Positions 35,390 through 44,290 of a stretch of DNA of 64,000 nt are shown here, piece by piece (the first letter of the stretch is position 1; every line of letters begins with the position of its first letter). The stretch is from Herbidospora solisilvae (lineage in GTDB: Bacteria > Actinomycetota > Actinomycetes > Streptosporangiales > Streptosporangiaceae). The notes below the pieces were generated by a model, which was given only the letters and a program-made list of their open reading frames with translations, ran no database searches and was not told the origin of the DNA. Location of the stretch: positions 186,001-250,000 of the forward strand of contig NZ_WXEW01000010.1 of the NCBI RefSeq assembly GCF_009901565.1. Direction: 5' to 3'. Both the position numbers and the translations under genes were made by a program.

Positions 35390-36226
35390 GTGGCATCTCA
35401 GCAGGCCTGGATGAACAACCTCTTCACCAATACGGGTTCCTCGTCCTTCACCGAGTTCCTGCGTGGCTACGCCCCGGAGATGCTCCCGGGCAACCGCGAC
35501 GCGCTGCCCGCCCCCGTCGGTGAGCAGATCCCCCACGCGACCACGATCGTGGCGGTCACCTGCGCCGGCGGCGTGGTGATGGCCGGCGACCGGCGCGCCA
35601 CCTCGGGAAACATGATCTCCAACCGGGACATGGAGAAGGTCTTCCGGACCGACGAATACTCCTGCATGGGCATCGCGGGCACCGCCTCGACCGGCATCGA
35701 GATGGCCCGCCTCTACCAGGTCGAGCTGGAGCACTACGAGAAGCTCGAAGGCCGCTCCCTGTCGACCGAGGGCAAGGCCAACCGGCTGGCGACCTTCGTC
35801 CGCCAGAACCTCGGCGCCGCCATGCAGGGCCTCGTCGTGGTCCCGATCTTCGCGGCCTACGACGAGAAGATCGACGGCGGCCGGATCTTCGGCTACGACG
35901 TCGGCGGCGGCCCCTACGAGCACCACCTCTACCACTCGATCGGCTCTGGTTCGATCTTCGCCCGCGGCTCGCTGAAGAAGCTCTACCGCGAGAACGCCTC
36001 ACCCGACGAGGTCGTCCTCACGGTCCTGCAGGCGCTCTACGACGCGGCCGACGACGACTCCGCGACGGGCGGTCCCGACGTCACCCGAAGGATCTGGCCG
36101 GTCGTGGCGGTCATCACCGCCGACGGCTACCGCCGCCTGCCCGAAGAGGAGGTCTCCGCCGCGGTCGAGACCATCCTGTCGGGCCGGATGATCGATCCCG
36201 ACGGGCCGACCGCGCCGCTGCGCTAG
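35390..36226 (+). CDS. prcB: 20S proteasome beta subunit PrcB
   Basis: Catalytic subunit of 278 residues. The propeptide of 50 residues ends IPHA and is removed so that Thr51 of TTIVAV becomes the N-terminal nucleophile. Asp67 (GDRRAT) and Lys83 (EKVF) match the conserved Asp17 and Lys33. [20 protein letters not shown] carries later conserved Gly and Ser residues. The GTG start has TAGGAGGGA 6 bases upstream. It is followed by prcA after 15 bases. Confidence 0.97.
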   Translation: MASQQAWMNNLFTNTGSSSFTEFLRGYAPEMLPGNRDALPAPVGEQIPHATTIVAVTCAGGVVMAGDRRATSGNMISNRDMEKVFRTDEYSCMGIAGTASTGIEMARLYQVELEHYEKLEGRSLSTEGKANRLATFVRQNLGAAMQGLVVVPIFAAYDEKIDGGRIFGYDVGGGPYEHHLYHSIGSGSIFARGSLKKLYRENASPDEVVLTVLQALYDAADDDSATGGPDVTRRIWPVVAVITADGYRRLPEEEVSAAVETILSGRMIDPDGPTAPLR

Positions 36227-36241
36227 AAAGGAACCCCACAG

Positions 36242-37033
36242 GTGTCCATGCCGTTCCCTTACGCGTCGCCTGAACAGATCATGCGCGACCGCGCGGAATA
36301 CGCGCGGAAGGGCATCGCCCGAGGCCGCAGCGTGGTCGTGGTCCAGTACGCCGACGGCATCCTGCTGGTCGCCCCGAACCCGTCCAAGGCGCTCCACAAG
36401 ATCAGCGAGATCTACGACCGCATCGGCTTCGCCGCCGTCGGCCGCTACAACGAGTTCGAGACCCTCCGCCAGGCCGGCATCCGCTACGCCGACGTCAACG
36501 GCTACAACTACAACCGCAACGACGTCACCGCCCGCGCGCTCGCCAACGTCTACGCCAGCCAGCTCGGCATGATCTTCACCGACTCGATCAAGGCCCTCGA
36601 GGTCGAGATCGTCGTCGCCGAGGTCGGCGAGACCTCCGACCAGGACCAGATCTACCGCCTCACCTTCGACGGCTCGGTCTTCGACGAGCAGGGCATGGCC
36701 GTCATCGGCGGCCAGTCCGACACGGTGGCGACCCGCCTGAAGGAGCGCTACCGCCCGGGCGCCCCCCTGGCCGACGCCCTCGACGCCGCCCTGAGCGCGC
36801 TGACCGAACCGGGCGGCGAACGCCCGTCGGCCGCCCAGCTCGAGGTCGCCGTCCTCGACCGCAACCGCGAACACCGCAAGTTCCTGCGCCTCAGCGGCCC
36901 CCGCCTGGAGCGCCTCATCACACCGCCCCCGCCCGAGACCCCGCCCGCCCCCGCGACCCCCGAAGGCGGCCCCAAGCCCCCGCCCACGGCCCCCGAGGGC
37001 GACATCGACACGGGCTCCGAACCGCCGCTGTAG
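36242..37033 (+). CDS. prcA: 20S proteasome alpha subunit PrcA
   Basis: Structural and gating subunit of 263 residues. MPFPYASPEQIMRDRAEYARKG at the N-terminus forms the gate region (pattern only; no catalytic Thr), and GRSVVVVQYADGILLVA begins the alpha-type fold. The C-terminus (about 232-263) is a Pro-rich, disordered tail longer than in many homologues. The GTG at 36242 fits AAAGGAA better than the ATG two codons on. It is cotranscribed with prcB. Confidence 0.96.
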   Translation: MSMPFPYASPEQIMRDRAEYARKGIARGRSVVVVQYADGILLVAPNPSKALHKISEIYDRIGFAAVGRYNEFETLRQAGIRYADVNGYNYNRNDVTARALANVYASQLGMIFTDSIKALEVEIVVAEVGETSDQDQIYRLTFDGSVFDEQGMAVIGGQSDTVATRLKERYRPGAPLADALDAALSALTEPGGERPSAAQLEVAVLDRNREHRKFLRLSGPRLERLITPPPPETPPAPATPEGGPKPPPTAPEGDIDTGSEPPL

Positions 37034-37051
37034 TCCAACCGAAGACGCTTC

Positions 37052-37091
37052 AACGGGGCGGCCCCGCCGACGTCGGCGGGGCCGCCCCGTT
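37052..37091 (+). terminator. Terminator after prcBA
   Basis: A perfect 40-base palindrome starting AACGGGGCGGCCCCGCCGAC, 18 bases after the prcA stop. The very stable hairpin ends in GTTTCC. Confidence 0.82.
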
Positions 37092-37128
37092 TCCATCGCA
37101 CGCCCGCGGAAGACGAGGAGCCGTCCCG

Positions 37129-37542
37129 ATGGAAGCGGCCGGACCGATGACCAACGAGGAACTCGCCGCGATCGAGGAGCTGGCCGACGCCGCGACCCCC
37201 GGGCCCTGGCACGTGCGCGACCTCGACGACACGTACGCGATGTGCCTGGTCGCCGTCGCCACCACCCCCGGCACCGGGCGCGGCGAACGCCGGCCCGGCT
37301 TCGACCATCACGAGATCGTGGCCTGCACCCTCATTCAGGAGCCCCGCTACGCCGACGTCGCCGACGGACGCTGGGACGAGAACGCCCGGTTCATCGCCGA
37401 GGCCCGGCAGCACGTGCCCCGGCTGATCGCCGAGGTCCGGCGGCTGCGCGGTCTCCTCGCCGAAGCAGGTCATGGTCACGCGGAGCCCGCCGCATCACCG
37501 GTCGGCGGTCACACTGCCGCTCAGGTGAAGCCGGAGGTCTGA
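37129..37542 (+). CDS. Hypothetical protein with ATPGPW motif
   Basis: Acidic cytoplasmic protein of 137 residues with no transmembrane segment. LADAATPGPWHVRDLDD followed by NARFIAEARQHVPRLIAEVRRL is a pattern shared with small actinobacterial and phage hypothetical proteins, where the Trp-containing piece is followed by a helical tail. GAGGAG lies 9 bases before the ATG; another ATG six codons on is possible. It is isolated between the prcBA terminator and a lipoprotein gene. No function can be given. Confidence 0.65.
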   Translation: MEAAGPMTNEELAAIEELADAATPGPWHVRDLDDTYAMCLVAVATTPGTGRGERRPGFDHHEIVACTLIQEPRYADVADGRWDENARFIAEARQHVPRLIAEVRRLRGLLAEAGHGHAEPAASPVGGHTAAQVKPEV

Positions 37543-37698
37543 TCATCGGGTGGTCCGGGCCGGTCGGGTGGCCGGCCAGGCGGAGCCGCAACGGAAAGAG
37601 GCTCTTCACCACGGACGGCGGGGTCGATTTTTTCGGTTTCCCCCATACCTCCCAACTTGCACGGACTTAACACGGGTTTCGCTAGGCTGCTGCGCGCT

Positions 37699-38328
37699 AT
37701 GACGATCACATTCCGGCGGGCCCTGCTGGCCCTGGCCGTCCTCCCGATTGCCGCCTGTTCCTCTCCGGCCGAGACGGCGGCCCCCGCTCCCACGGTCACC
37801 GCCACCGCCACCGTCACCGAGACGGTGACGCCGCCCGCGCCGCAGCCGACGGAGACCGTCGCCGAGCCGACGGAGAGCGCCGCGCCGGCCCGGACGCCCC
37901 AGGTGAGCGCCGACGTCGACAAGGAGGACCCGATCTCGGCCCGGATCCCGAAGATCAAGTCGGCCAAGTTCCAGTACGACGAGGGGCACGACTTCAACCA
38001 GATGTCCCCGAGCGCCGACGGCGTGCTGCGCGGCCGGATCGTCTCCCTCGACGGAGATGAGGCCCGTTACGTGCCGGTCCGCTACGCGGGCGGGGACTTC
38101 GTCGGGCCCGAGGGCGGGATGACCTACGCCGCCCCGATCGCCCCTGACGTGGTGTTCCTCAGCGCGGTCGGCTGCAAGGGAGACGACCAGACGATCAACT
38201 CCGCCGCCCTCGGCACCGAGAAGTGCCCGCGCGAGCGTCTGCTGGAGCTCGCCGCCCAGGGTGAGCCCACCTCGCTGATCACCGTGAAGAGTGGCCAGAT
38301 CGTGAAGGTCGTCGAGATCTATTACTGA
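37699..38328 (+). CDS. Putative lipoprotein of unknown function
   Basis: Protein of 209 residues. The signal peptide FRRALLALAVLPIAAC ends at a lipobox with Cys20. A Thr/Pro/Val-rich linker (about 25-70, repeated TVT-type units) follows, then a globular part with two Cys (VGCKGDD and EKCPRE) that may form a disulfide. It should be anchored outside the membrane. TAGGCT lies 10 bases before the ATG, suggesting a very short leader. It ends 70 bases before pafA. Confidence 0.78.
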   Translation: MTITFRRALLALAVLPIAACSSPAETAAPAPTVTATATVTETVTPPAPQPTETVAEPTESAAPARTPQVSADVDKEDPISARIPKIKSAKFQYDEGHDFNQMSPSADGVLRGRIVSLDGDEARYVPVRYAGGDFVGPEGGMTYAAPIAPDVVFLSAVGCKGDDQTINSAALGTEKCPRERLLELAAQGEPTSLITVKSGQIVKVVEIYY

Positions 38329-38398
38329 GGTTCGCGGGGAATGTAGACGACCATGAGTTTCCTACCGCACACGACGGATCTGGGAATAGGGTGAGGTG

Positions 38399-39757
38399 AT
38401 GGATCGTCGCATCTTCGGGCTGGAGAACGAGTACGGCGTCACCTGCACGTTCCGGGGTCAGCGCAGACTGTCCCCCGACGAGGTGGCCCGCTACCTGTTC
38501 CGGCGAGTGGTGTCCTGGGGCCGATCGAGCAACGTCTTCCTCCGCAACGGCGCCCGTCTCTACCTCGACGTCGGCAGCCATCCTGAGTACGCCACCCCTG
38601 AATGCGACAACGTCGTGGAGCTGGTCACCCATGACAAGGCGGGCGAGCGCATTCTCGAAGGCCTGCTCGTCGACGCCGAGAAGCGCCTCCGCGAGGAGGG
38701 CATCGCAGGCGACATCTACCTCTTCAAGAACAACACCGACTCGGCCGGCAACTCCTACGGCTGCCACGAGAACTACCTCGTCGGCCGCCACGGCGAGTTC
38801 GGCCGCCTGGCCGACGTCCTGATCCCCTACCTGGTCACCCGGCAGATCATCTGCGGGGCCGGCAAGGTGCTGCAGACCCCGCGCGGCGCCGTCTACTGCG
38901 TCTCCCAGCGCGCCGAGCACATCTGGGAGGGCGTGTCGTCGGCGACGACGCGGAGCCGTCCCATCATCAACACCCGCGACGAACCCCACGCCGACGCCGA
39001 GCGCTTCCGCCGGCTCCACGTCATCGTGGGCGACTCCAACATGAGCGAGACGACCATGCTGCTCAAGGTCGGCGCCACCGACCTGGTGCTGCGCATGATC
39101 GAGGCGGGCGTGGTGATGCGCGACCTGTCGCTGGAGAACCCGATCAGGGCGATCCGCGAGGTCTCCCACGACATGACCGGCCGCCGCCGGGTGCGGCTGG
39201 CCAACGGCCGCGAGGCCTCCTCACTGGAGATCCAGCAGGAATACCTCGGCAAGGCGAAGGACTTCGTCGACCGCCGCGGCGGCGACGAGACCAGCAAGCG
39301 GGTCCTCGAACTCTGGGAGCGCACCCTGCGCGCCGTGGAGACCGGCGACCTCGACCTGGTCTCGCGGGAGATCGACTGGGTCACCAAATACCAGCTGATT
39401 GAACGTTACAGAAAGAAGTACGACCTCCCGCTCTCCTCACCCCGGGTGGCCCAGCTCGATCTGGCCTACCACGACGTGCACCGCAAGCGCGGGCTGTTCT
39501 ACCTGCTGCAGAAGCGGGGGTCGGTCGAGCGGGTCGCGTCCGACATCAAGATCTTCGAGGCGAAGTCGGTTCCGCCGCAGACCACGCGGGCCCGGCTGCG
39601 CGGCGAGTTCATCCGCAAGGCCCAGGAGAAGCGGCGCGACTTCACCGTCGACTGGGTGCACCTGAAGCTCAACGACCAGGCCCAGCGGACCGTCCTGTGC
39701 AAAGACCCATTCCGAAGTGTTGACGAACGGGTCGACAAGCTGATCGCCGGAATGTGA
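38399..39757 (+). CDS. pafA: Pup-protein ligase PafA
   Basis: Glutamine-synthetase-like ligase of 452 residues that joins the Pup C-terminal Glu to substrate lysines using ATP. The start [18 protein letters not shown] holds the Mg/ATP Glu residues. [22 protein letters not shown] carries the catalytic Asp loop, and [20 protein letters not shown] and [17 protein letters not shown] complete the site. The C-terminus [20 protein letters not shown] is the PafA-specific tail that binds Pup. ATG 38399 matches homologue starts. Next downstream is the FKBP lipoprotein gene. Confidence 0.97.
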   Translation: MDRRIFGLENEYGVTCTFRGQRRLSPDEVARYLFRRVVSWGRSSNVFLRNGARLYLDVGSHPEYATPECDNVVELVTHDKAGERILEGLLVDAEKRLREEGIAGDIYLFKNNTDSAGNSYGCHENYLVGRHGEFGRLADVLIPYLVTRQIICGAGKVLQTPRGAVYCVSQRAEHIWEGVSSATTRSRPIINTRDEPHADAERFRRLHVIVGDSNMSETTMLLKVGATDLVLRMIEAGVVMRDLSLENPIRAIREVSHDMTGRRRVRLANGREASSLEIQQEYLGKAKDFVDRRGGDETSKRVLELWERTLRAVETGDLDLVSREIDWVTKYQLIERYRKKYDLPLSSPRVAQLDLAYHDVHRKRGLFYLLQKRGSVERVASDIKIFEAKSVPPQTTRARLRGEFIRKAQEKRRDFTVDWVHLKLNDQAQRTVLCKDPFRSVDERVDKLIAGM

Positions 39758-39832
39758 TCTCCTTACGACGGGCTGACGGCGGGTTCGGGTAGTGTGACCC
39801 GGACCCGCTGTCATATTCCTGAGGACTTTCAC

Positions 39833-40867
39833 ATGCGCCGCCGCACGGCCATAACCGCCGCCGCACTTCCTTTGCTGCTGTCCGCCGTCGCGTGCGGCAC
39901 CGCGCAGAAGACGGCCACCGGAGCCAGCCCTTCCGCCGCCGCCACGAGCGCCGCGCCCAGCGCCGCCGCCTCGTCCGGCGCCGCCGCGGCCGCCCCGGTC
40001 GGCCCCGCCGCCGACCCGAAGGACATCAAGGTCTCCGGCGCCCTGGGCAAGAAGCCCAGCGTCACCTTCCCGAAGGGGGGTCCGGCGCTGGTCTCGTCCA
40101 CCCGGGTCATCTCCGAGGGCAGCGGCACCGCCGCGGCCGAGGGTGACACGCTGGTCGCCAAGGTGAGCGTCTGGACGTGGGACGGCAAGGAGAACAAGGC
40201 CACCGGCTCCGCCTACGACACCGGCCAGGCCGAGTTCGTGCCGATCAGCCAGCAGCAGATGCCCAAGGCGCTCTACGAGGGCCTGCTGGGCAGCAAGCCC
40301 GGCGGCCGCGTGCTCGTCGTGGTCGGCAAGGACTCGATCGACCCCGCCGTGGTCGAGCAGGCCAAGAGCCAGGGCACCGACTTCACCACCAGCTCGCAGG
40401 TGCTGGTCATCGACGTCGTGTCGGCGACCGCCAAGGCCGCCAAGGGCAAGGCCAGCGACCCCGGCATCGAGGGTGTCAAGCTTGTCAACCCGGGTGGCGA
40501 CACGGCCCCGACGCTGACCACCACGACCACCGCGCAGCCGCCGAAGGACCTGACGGTCAAGACCGTCATCCAGGGCGACGGCCCGAAGGTGACCGAGAAC
40601 CAGACGGTGATGGTCCACTACACCGGCAAGATCTGGGGCACCGACAAGCAGTTCGACAGCTCCTGGGAGCGCAAGCAGCCGACCTCGTTCGCGCTCAACC
40701 AGGTCGTGCCCGGCTGGAAGCAGGGCCTGACCGGCGTCAACGTCGGCAGCCGCGTCCTGATCACCATCCCGCCGGCCCTCGGCTACGGCGAGGCCGGCCA
40801 GCCCGACGCCGGCATCAAGGGCACCGACACCCTGGTGTTCGTCGTCGACGTGCTCGGCGCTCTGTAA
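39833..40867 (+). CDS. FKBP-type peptidyl-prolyl isomerase lipoprotein, two FKBP-like domains
   Basis: Protein of 344 residues with signal peptide and lipobox-like SAVAC (Cys21), then an Ala/Ser-rich linker to about residue 65. A first, divergent FKBP-like domain (about 80-205) and a canonical one (about 240-344) follow. The second has VMVHYTGKIW, FDSSW, VVPGWKQGL, IPPALGYGE and DTLVFVVDVL, the active-site residues. It should fold proteins outside the membrane. FKBP genes regularly follow pafA. GAGGAC precedes the ATG. Confidence 0.9.
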   Translation: MRRRTAITAAALPLLLSAVACGTAQKTATGASPSAAATSAAPSAAASSGAAAAAPVGPAADPKDIKVSGALGKKPSVTFPKGGPALVSSTRVISEGSGTAAAEGDTLVAKVSVWTWDGKENKATGSAYDTGQAEFVPISQQQMPKALYEGLLGSKPGGRVLVVVGKDSIDPAVVEQAKSQGTDFTTSSQVLVIDVVSATAKAAKGKASDPGIEGVKLVNPGGDTAPTLTTTTTAQPPKDLTVKTVIQGDGPKVTENQTVMVHYTGKIWGTDKQFDSSWERKQPTSFALNQVVPGWKQGLTGVNVGSRVLITIPPALGYGEAGQPDAGIKGTDTLVFVVDVLGAL

Positions 40868-40879
40868 AGCAGGTAGAAG

Positions 40880-41530
40880 ATGGACGACCTCGCGGCGGTC
40901 GCGGCCCTCAACGATCCCGTCCGCCGTGAGCTCTACCGATACGTCACCTCGAAAGGCCGCCCGGTCGGGCGCAACGAGGCCGCGGAGGCGGCCGGCGTCG
41001 CGCGCCCCCTGGCGGCCTTTCATCTTGACAAGCTTGTCGAGGCGGGCCTCCTGGAGGCCGGTTTCGCCCGCCTGACCGACCGGACGGGCCCGGGCAGCGG
41101 CCGTCCCGCGAAGGTCTACCAGCGCGCGCCGGGGGAGCACGTCGTGAGCGTGCCGCCGCGCGACTACCGCACCCTGGCGCTCGTCCTGGCCGAGGTGGTC
41201 GACCTGCTGGGCGGCGACGAGGTGGCCGAGAAGGCCGCCCACCGCATCGGCGCCCGCCTCGGCGCCGAGAGCGCCGCCGCCTCGCTTTCCGGCCTCCTCG
41301 CCGAACGGGGCTACGAGCCCTACGACGACGACGGCGTGCTGCGCCTGCGCAACTGCCCCTTCCACGTGCTCGCCCAGGAGCAGCCGCTGCTGGTGTGCTC
41401 GATGAACCTCTCCCTCTGCCAGGGCCTGCTCGAAGGCCGGGGCGAGCCCGGCGCTCCTCGGCTCGATCCCCGTCCGGGGGAGTGCTGCGTCGTCTTCCCC
41501 CAAGAGAACTCTAAAACAAATAAAAGTTGA
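40880..41530 (+). CDS. SufR-like winged-helix regulator with C-terminal Cys cluster
   Basis: Regulator of 216 residues. The N-terminal winged helix (about 5-75) reads DPVRRELYRYV and AARPLAAFHLDKLVEAGLLE-like, with a basic wing RPAKVYQR. The C-terminal domain has Cys in RNCPFHVLAQ, LLVCSMNLSLCQG and PGECCVVF. This spacing resembles the iron-sulfur-sensing SufR group, so it may sense iron or redox state. It is 33 bases before the DUF3291 gene. A TTGACA overlaps its stop codon. Confidence 0.85.
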   Translation: MDDLAAVAALNDPVRRELYRYVTSKGRPVGRNEAAEAAGVARPLAAFHLDKLVEAGLLEAGFARLTDRTGPGSGRPAKVYQRAPGEHVVSVPPRDYRTLALVLAEVVDLLGGDEVAEKAAHRIGARLGAESAAASLSGLLAERGYEPYDDDGVLRLRNCPFHVLAQEQPLLVCSMNLSLCQGLLEGRGEPGAPRLDPRPGECCVVFPQENSKTNKS

Positions 41531-41562
41531 CATAGAAGACCCGGCTTTGCGACGGTGAGGTC

Positions 41563-42015
41563 ATGCATCTGGCCCAGTTCAACGTCGCCCACATGCGCGC
41601 GCCCGTCGACGACCCCCTTCTGGCCGAGTTCGTCGCCGCCCTCGAACCCGTGAACACGCTGGCCGACGCCGCCCCGGGCTTCGTGTGGCGCGCCATCGCC
41701 AACGAGGACGACCCCGAAGAGACCATCACCCACGAGTTCGGCGACCACCTGCTGATCAACTACTCGATCTGGGAGTCCCGCGAGTCGTTGTGGAACTTCG
41801 TCTACCGCTCACCCCACCTGGCCGTCCTCCAGCGGCGGCGCGAGTGGTTCCACCGCGTGGCCGAGCCCTACACGGTGATGTGGTGGGTGGAGGAGGGCGA
41901 CATCCCCTCGCTCAAGGAGGCGTGGCACCGCCTGACCCTGCTGCGGGAGAAGGGCCCGACCCCCGACGCCTTCACCTTCAAAGAGTTCTACGACCCCGAC
42001 GGCGATAGGGGATAG
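41563..42015 (+). CDS. DUF3291 family protein
   Basis: Protein of 150 residues. HLAQFNVAHMRAPVDDPLL, PGFVWRA, NYSIWESRESLWNFVYRS and PYTVMWWVEEGDIPSLKEA are DUF3291 signatures; the fold resembles dimeric alpha-beta-barrel monooxygenases such as those acting on heme or quinones. Its function is not established. It probably forms an operon with the SufR-like regulator, which would make it a redox or iron-responsive gene by inference. Confidence 0.88.
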   Translation: MHLAQFNVAHMRAPVDDPLLAEFVAALEPVNTLADAAPGFVWRAIANEDDPEETITHEFGDHLLINYSIWESRESLWNFVYRSPHLAVLQRRREWFHRVAEPYTVMWWVEEGDIPSLKEAWHRLTLLREKGPTPDAFTFKEFYDPDGDRG

Positions 42016-42192
42016 TTTCGCCCGCCGGGTGTCTCTCGCGCCGTCCGGGGTCTTTTCTCCCGCTCCGTTACGGCTCCGCCCGCCCGGCACCGACCGCCGT
42101 CTCCGGCCCGCGCCGTGACCGGCGCCGACCCGCCGCGCCCGGTCCACCCCGCCACGGCACATGCGGAAACCATGAGTCGGGGAGCCGACGTG

Positions 42193-42225
42193 CCGGCGAT
42201 CGGGAACAGGGGCCCTGATCGCCGG
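42193..42225 (-). terminator. Hairpin downstream of the DUF3866 gene
   Basis: Perfect 9-bp arms CCGGCGATC/GATCGCCGG with a 15-base loop, 10 bases past the stop on the minus strand. No U-run. The rest of the gap 42016-42234 shows nothing I can name. Confidence 0.4.
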
Positions 42226-42234
42226 GGCCTCCGG

Positions 42235-43308
42235 TCAGGCGGGCAGGAGGGTGGCGGCGTGGCGGCCGGCCGCCGCCGAGGTCAGGAAGTAGGCCAGGTC
42301 CTCGTCGAGTTTGCGGCCCATGGTCGACAGACCGACGGGGGAGGCCTTGAGGGCGTCGTACAGGCCGTCGACCTGGACTCTCACCAGGTTGTGGCGCTCT
42401 CCCAAGGGCGCGGCCTGGCGCTCGACCCGGGCGCCGAACGCGCCGCCCAGCTCCGGCACGACGACGTCGGCGCGGGTCAGGGCGACGCGGCCGTAGGCGG
42501 TGAGGCTGTGGTGGGAGACGCCGATGTGGCGCTCGCGGAGGTCGCCCTCGCTGACGCGCAGGGCGGCCACCGGGCGGCCGTTCAGCACCCCGGCCGCGTT
42601 GACCGCCTCGCCCGACGAGACACCCGAGAAGCCCCACTTCGTTCCGGTGCCGAGGTTCCCCGGGCCCTGGGCCACGACGGTCACGTCGGCGCCGAGGACG
42701 TGGCGGGCGGCCAGCAACCCCGTGTGGGTCGTCACCGCCTCCAGGTCGCCGCCGAACGACTGGCCGACCGTGACAACGCCTGTCAACCAGCCGATCTCGC
42801 GCAACTTCGCGCACGCCATCGAGAACCACGCCGGGAGCGCGCCGCCGTCGAGCATCACGTAGGCCACCCGGGCCGCCGGGCGCTCCAGATAGAGGCCGCA
42901 CAGGATCGCGGGCAGCGCGGAGTGCAGGTCGGCGACCACGACGGGCATCCCGTCGAGGGAGTCGGCCTCCCGCAGAAGGCCGTGGTGCGGGGAGTCCTGC
43001 TCGTCGGCGCCCAGGACCGTGGCCTGCAAGGGGGTGTAGCGGGCCTTGACCAGATGCCCCGGCCCGGCGGGATCTTGTGGCAAACGGTCGGGAACCGCCA
43101 CCACCATGGCGTAACCTCCCGTACCGAGGCCCATGGCGAGGGCGGTCGTGTTCAGCAGCACCGTGTCGCCGGGCTCGGGGCGGCCCACCAGTGGCGGATA
43201 GGCCAGCGCCCGGCATCGGGAGCCGTCGTCGACGGCGACCTCGATCTCGAGCGCGCCGGGCCATTCGCGCCTGATCTCACGGACCTCGCCCCTGCGCCAT
43301 CTGATCAC
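42235..43308 (-). CDS. DUF3866 family protein
   Basis: Protein of 357 residues. LVGRPEPGDTVLLNTTA, GHLVKARYTPLQ, YVMLDGGALPAWFS, VAQGPGNLGTGTKWGFSG and GVSHHSLTAYGRVALTRADV are conserved blocks of DUF3866, an uncharacterised family that in actinobacteria sits beside paf genes. It has no membrane segment. Its GTG lies 6 bases after TACCCT (minus strand), a leaderless pattern, and it is divergent from pafB by 37 bases. A link to the PafBC damage response is possible from position only. Confidence 0.88.
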   Translation of the reverse strand: MIRWRRGEVREIRREWPGALEIEVAVDDGSRCRALAYPPLVGRPEPGDTVLLNTTALAMGLGTGGYAMVVAVPDRLPQDPAGPGHLVKARYTPLQATVLGADEQDSPHHGLLREADSLDGMPVVVADLHSALPAILCGLYLERPAARVAYVMLDGGALPAWFSMACAKLREIGWLTGVVTVGQSFGGDLEAVTTHTGLLAARHVLGADVTVVAQGPGNLGTGTKWGFSGVSSGEAVNAAGVLNGRPVAALRVSEGDLRERHIGVSHHSLTAYGRVALTRADVVVPELGGAFGARVERQAAPLGERHNLVRVQVDGLYDALKASPVGLSTMGRKLDEDLAYFLTSAAAGRHAATLLPA

Positions 43309-43324
43309 CGGAAAAGGGTAGCGT
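43309..43324. promoter_or_regulatory. Overlapping divergent -10 elements (DUF3866 gene / pafB)
   Basis: AGGGTAGCGT contains TACCCT on the minus strand (43320-43315), 6 bases from the DUF3866 GTG, and TAGCGT on the plus strand (43319-43324), which would start pafB RNA near 43331. The two promoters should compete. Confidence 0.4.
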
Positions 43325-43345
43325 TCGAGTCAGGAAGGAGGGCCG

Positions 43346-44290
43346 ATGTCGCGGCGGAAGACGGAACGGTTGCTGAATCTGGTGATCTGCCTGCTGTCGA
43401 CCCGGCGTCCGCTGAGTGCGGAACAGATCCGCTTCGCGGTGCCCGGGTACGACCCGGTCAACGACGAGGCCTTCCAGCGGATGTTCGAGCGGGACAAGAA
43501 CGAGCTCCGCGAGATCGGCATCCCGATCGAGGTCCAGAAGGACCCGTGGGAGGACGACCCCGGCTATCGCATCGTCAAGCAGTCCTACGAACTGCCCGAG
43601 ATCACGCTGGAGCCCGACGAGGCCGCCGTGCTCGGCCTGGCCGCGCAGGTCTGGCAGCGGGCCAGCCTCGCCGAGGCGGCCGGGGGCGCGATGCTCAAGC
43701 TCAAGGCCGGCGGGGTCGAGACCGACCTGGCAGAAGGCCCCCTGGAACTGCGGGTCGACACCCGCGACGCCGCCTTCACGCCGCTGTGGGAAGCCGTCCG
43801 CGACCGCCGCGCCGTCACCTTCCACTACCGCTCGGCGGGCAGCGAGACGGTGCTGAAGCGCGTGGTCGAGCCGTGGGGCGTGCTCTCGCGCCGCGGCCGC
43901 TGGTACGTCGTCGGCCACGACCGCACCCGGAACGGCACCCGCGTCTTCCGGCTCAGCCGGATCGCCGGCGACGTCACGCCCACCGGGCGGCCGGGATCGG
44001 TCGAGGTGCCCGAGGGCGCCGACCTGCGGGCGCTGGTGGCGTACGCGGGAGACGACCCGGGCCCCGAGCGGACCGCAACGGTGCGCGTCCGCCCCGGCAC
44101 CTGCCAGGGCCTGCGCCACCTCGCCCGCGAGGTGCGGCCCGGCGCCGACTGGGACGAGGCCGACATCGTCTTCACCGACCCCGAGAGGCTCGCGGGCTGG
44201 CTGGCCAGCCTCGGTCCCGACGCGGTGATCGACGGTCCGCCCGACGCCCGTGAGGCCGTGATCCGCCGTCTGAAGGGCGCCCTCCATTGA
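43346..44290 (+). CDS. pafB: PafB, WYL-domain transcriptional regulator
   Basis: Regulator of 314 residues that with PafC activates the LexA-independent DNA-damage response. The N-terminal winged helix (about 1-65) has KTERLLNLVICLLSTRRPLS and FERDKNELREIGIPIEV. The WYL domain (about 140-225) has VTFHYRSA and WGVLSRRGRWYVVGHDR with FRLSRI. AAGGAGG lies 5 bases before the ATG. The stop overlaps the TTG start of pafC (TTGA). Confidence 0.95.
   Translation: MSRRKTERLLNLVICLLSTRRPLSAEQIRFAVPGYDPVNDEAFQRMFERDKNELREIGIPIEVQKDPWEDDPGYRIVKQSYELPEITLEPDEAAVLGLAAQVWQRASLAEAAGGAMLKLKAGGVETDLAEGPLELRVDTRDAAFTPLWEAVRDRRAVTFHYRSAGSETVLKRVVEPWGVLSRRGRWYVVGHDRTRNGTRVFRLSRIAGDVTPTGRPGSVEVPEGADLRALVAYAGDDPGPERTATVRVRPGTCQGLRHLAREVRPGADWDEADIVFTDPERLAGWLASLGPDAVIDGPPDAREAVIRRLKGALH

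Noticed and set aside
41527..41532. Perfect TTGACA before the DUF3291 gene
   Set aside because: It overlaps the stop codon of the preceding gene and no reasonable -10 lies 15-19 bases downstream, so I did not call a promoter.
39437..41533. Open frame of 698 codons on the minus strand
   Set aside because: It spans pafA, the FKBP gene and the regulator gene in antisense, and those genes have strong family matches.
42115..44253. Open frame of 712 codons on the plus strand across the DUF3866 and pafB genes
   Set aside because: It runs antisense to the DUF3866 gene and out of frame with pafB, with Arg/Gly/Pro-rich low-complexity translation and no recognisable domain.
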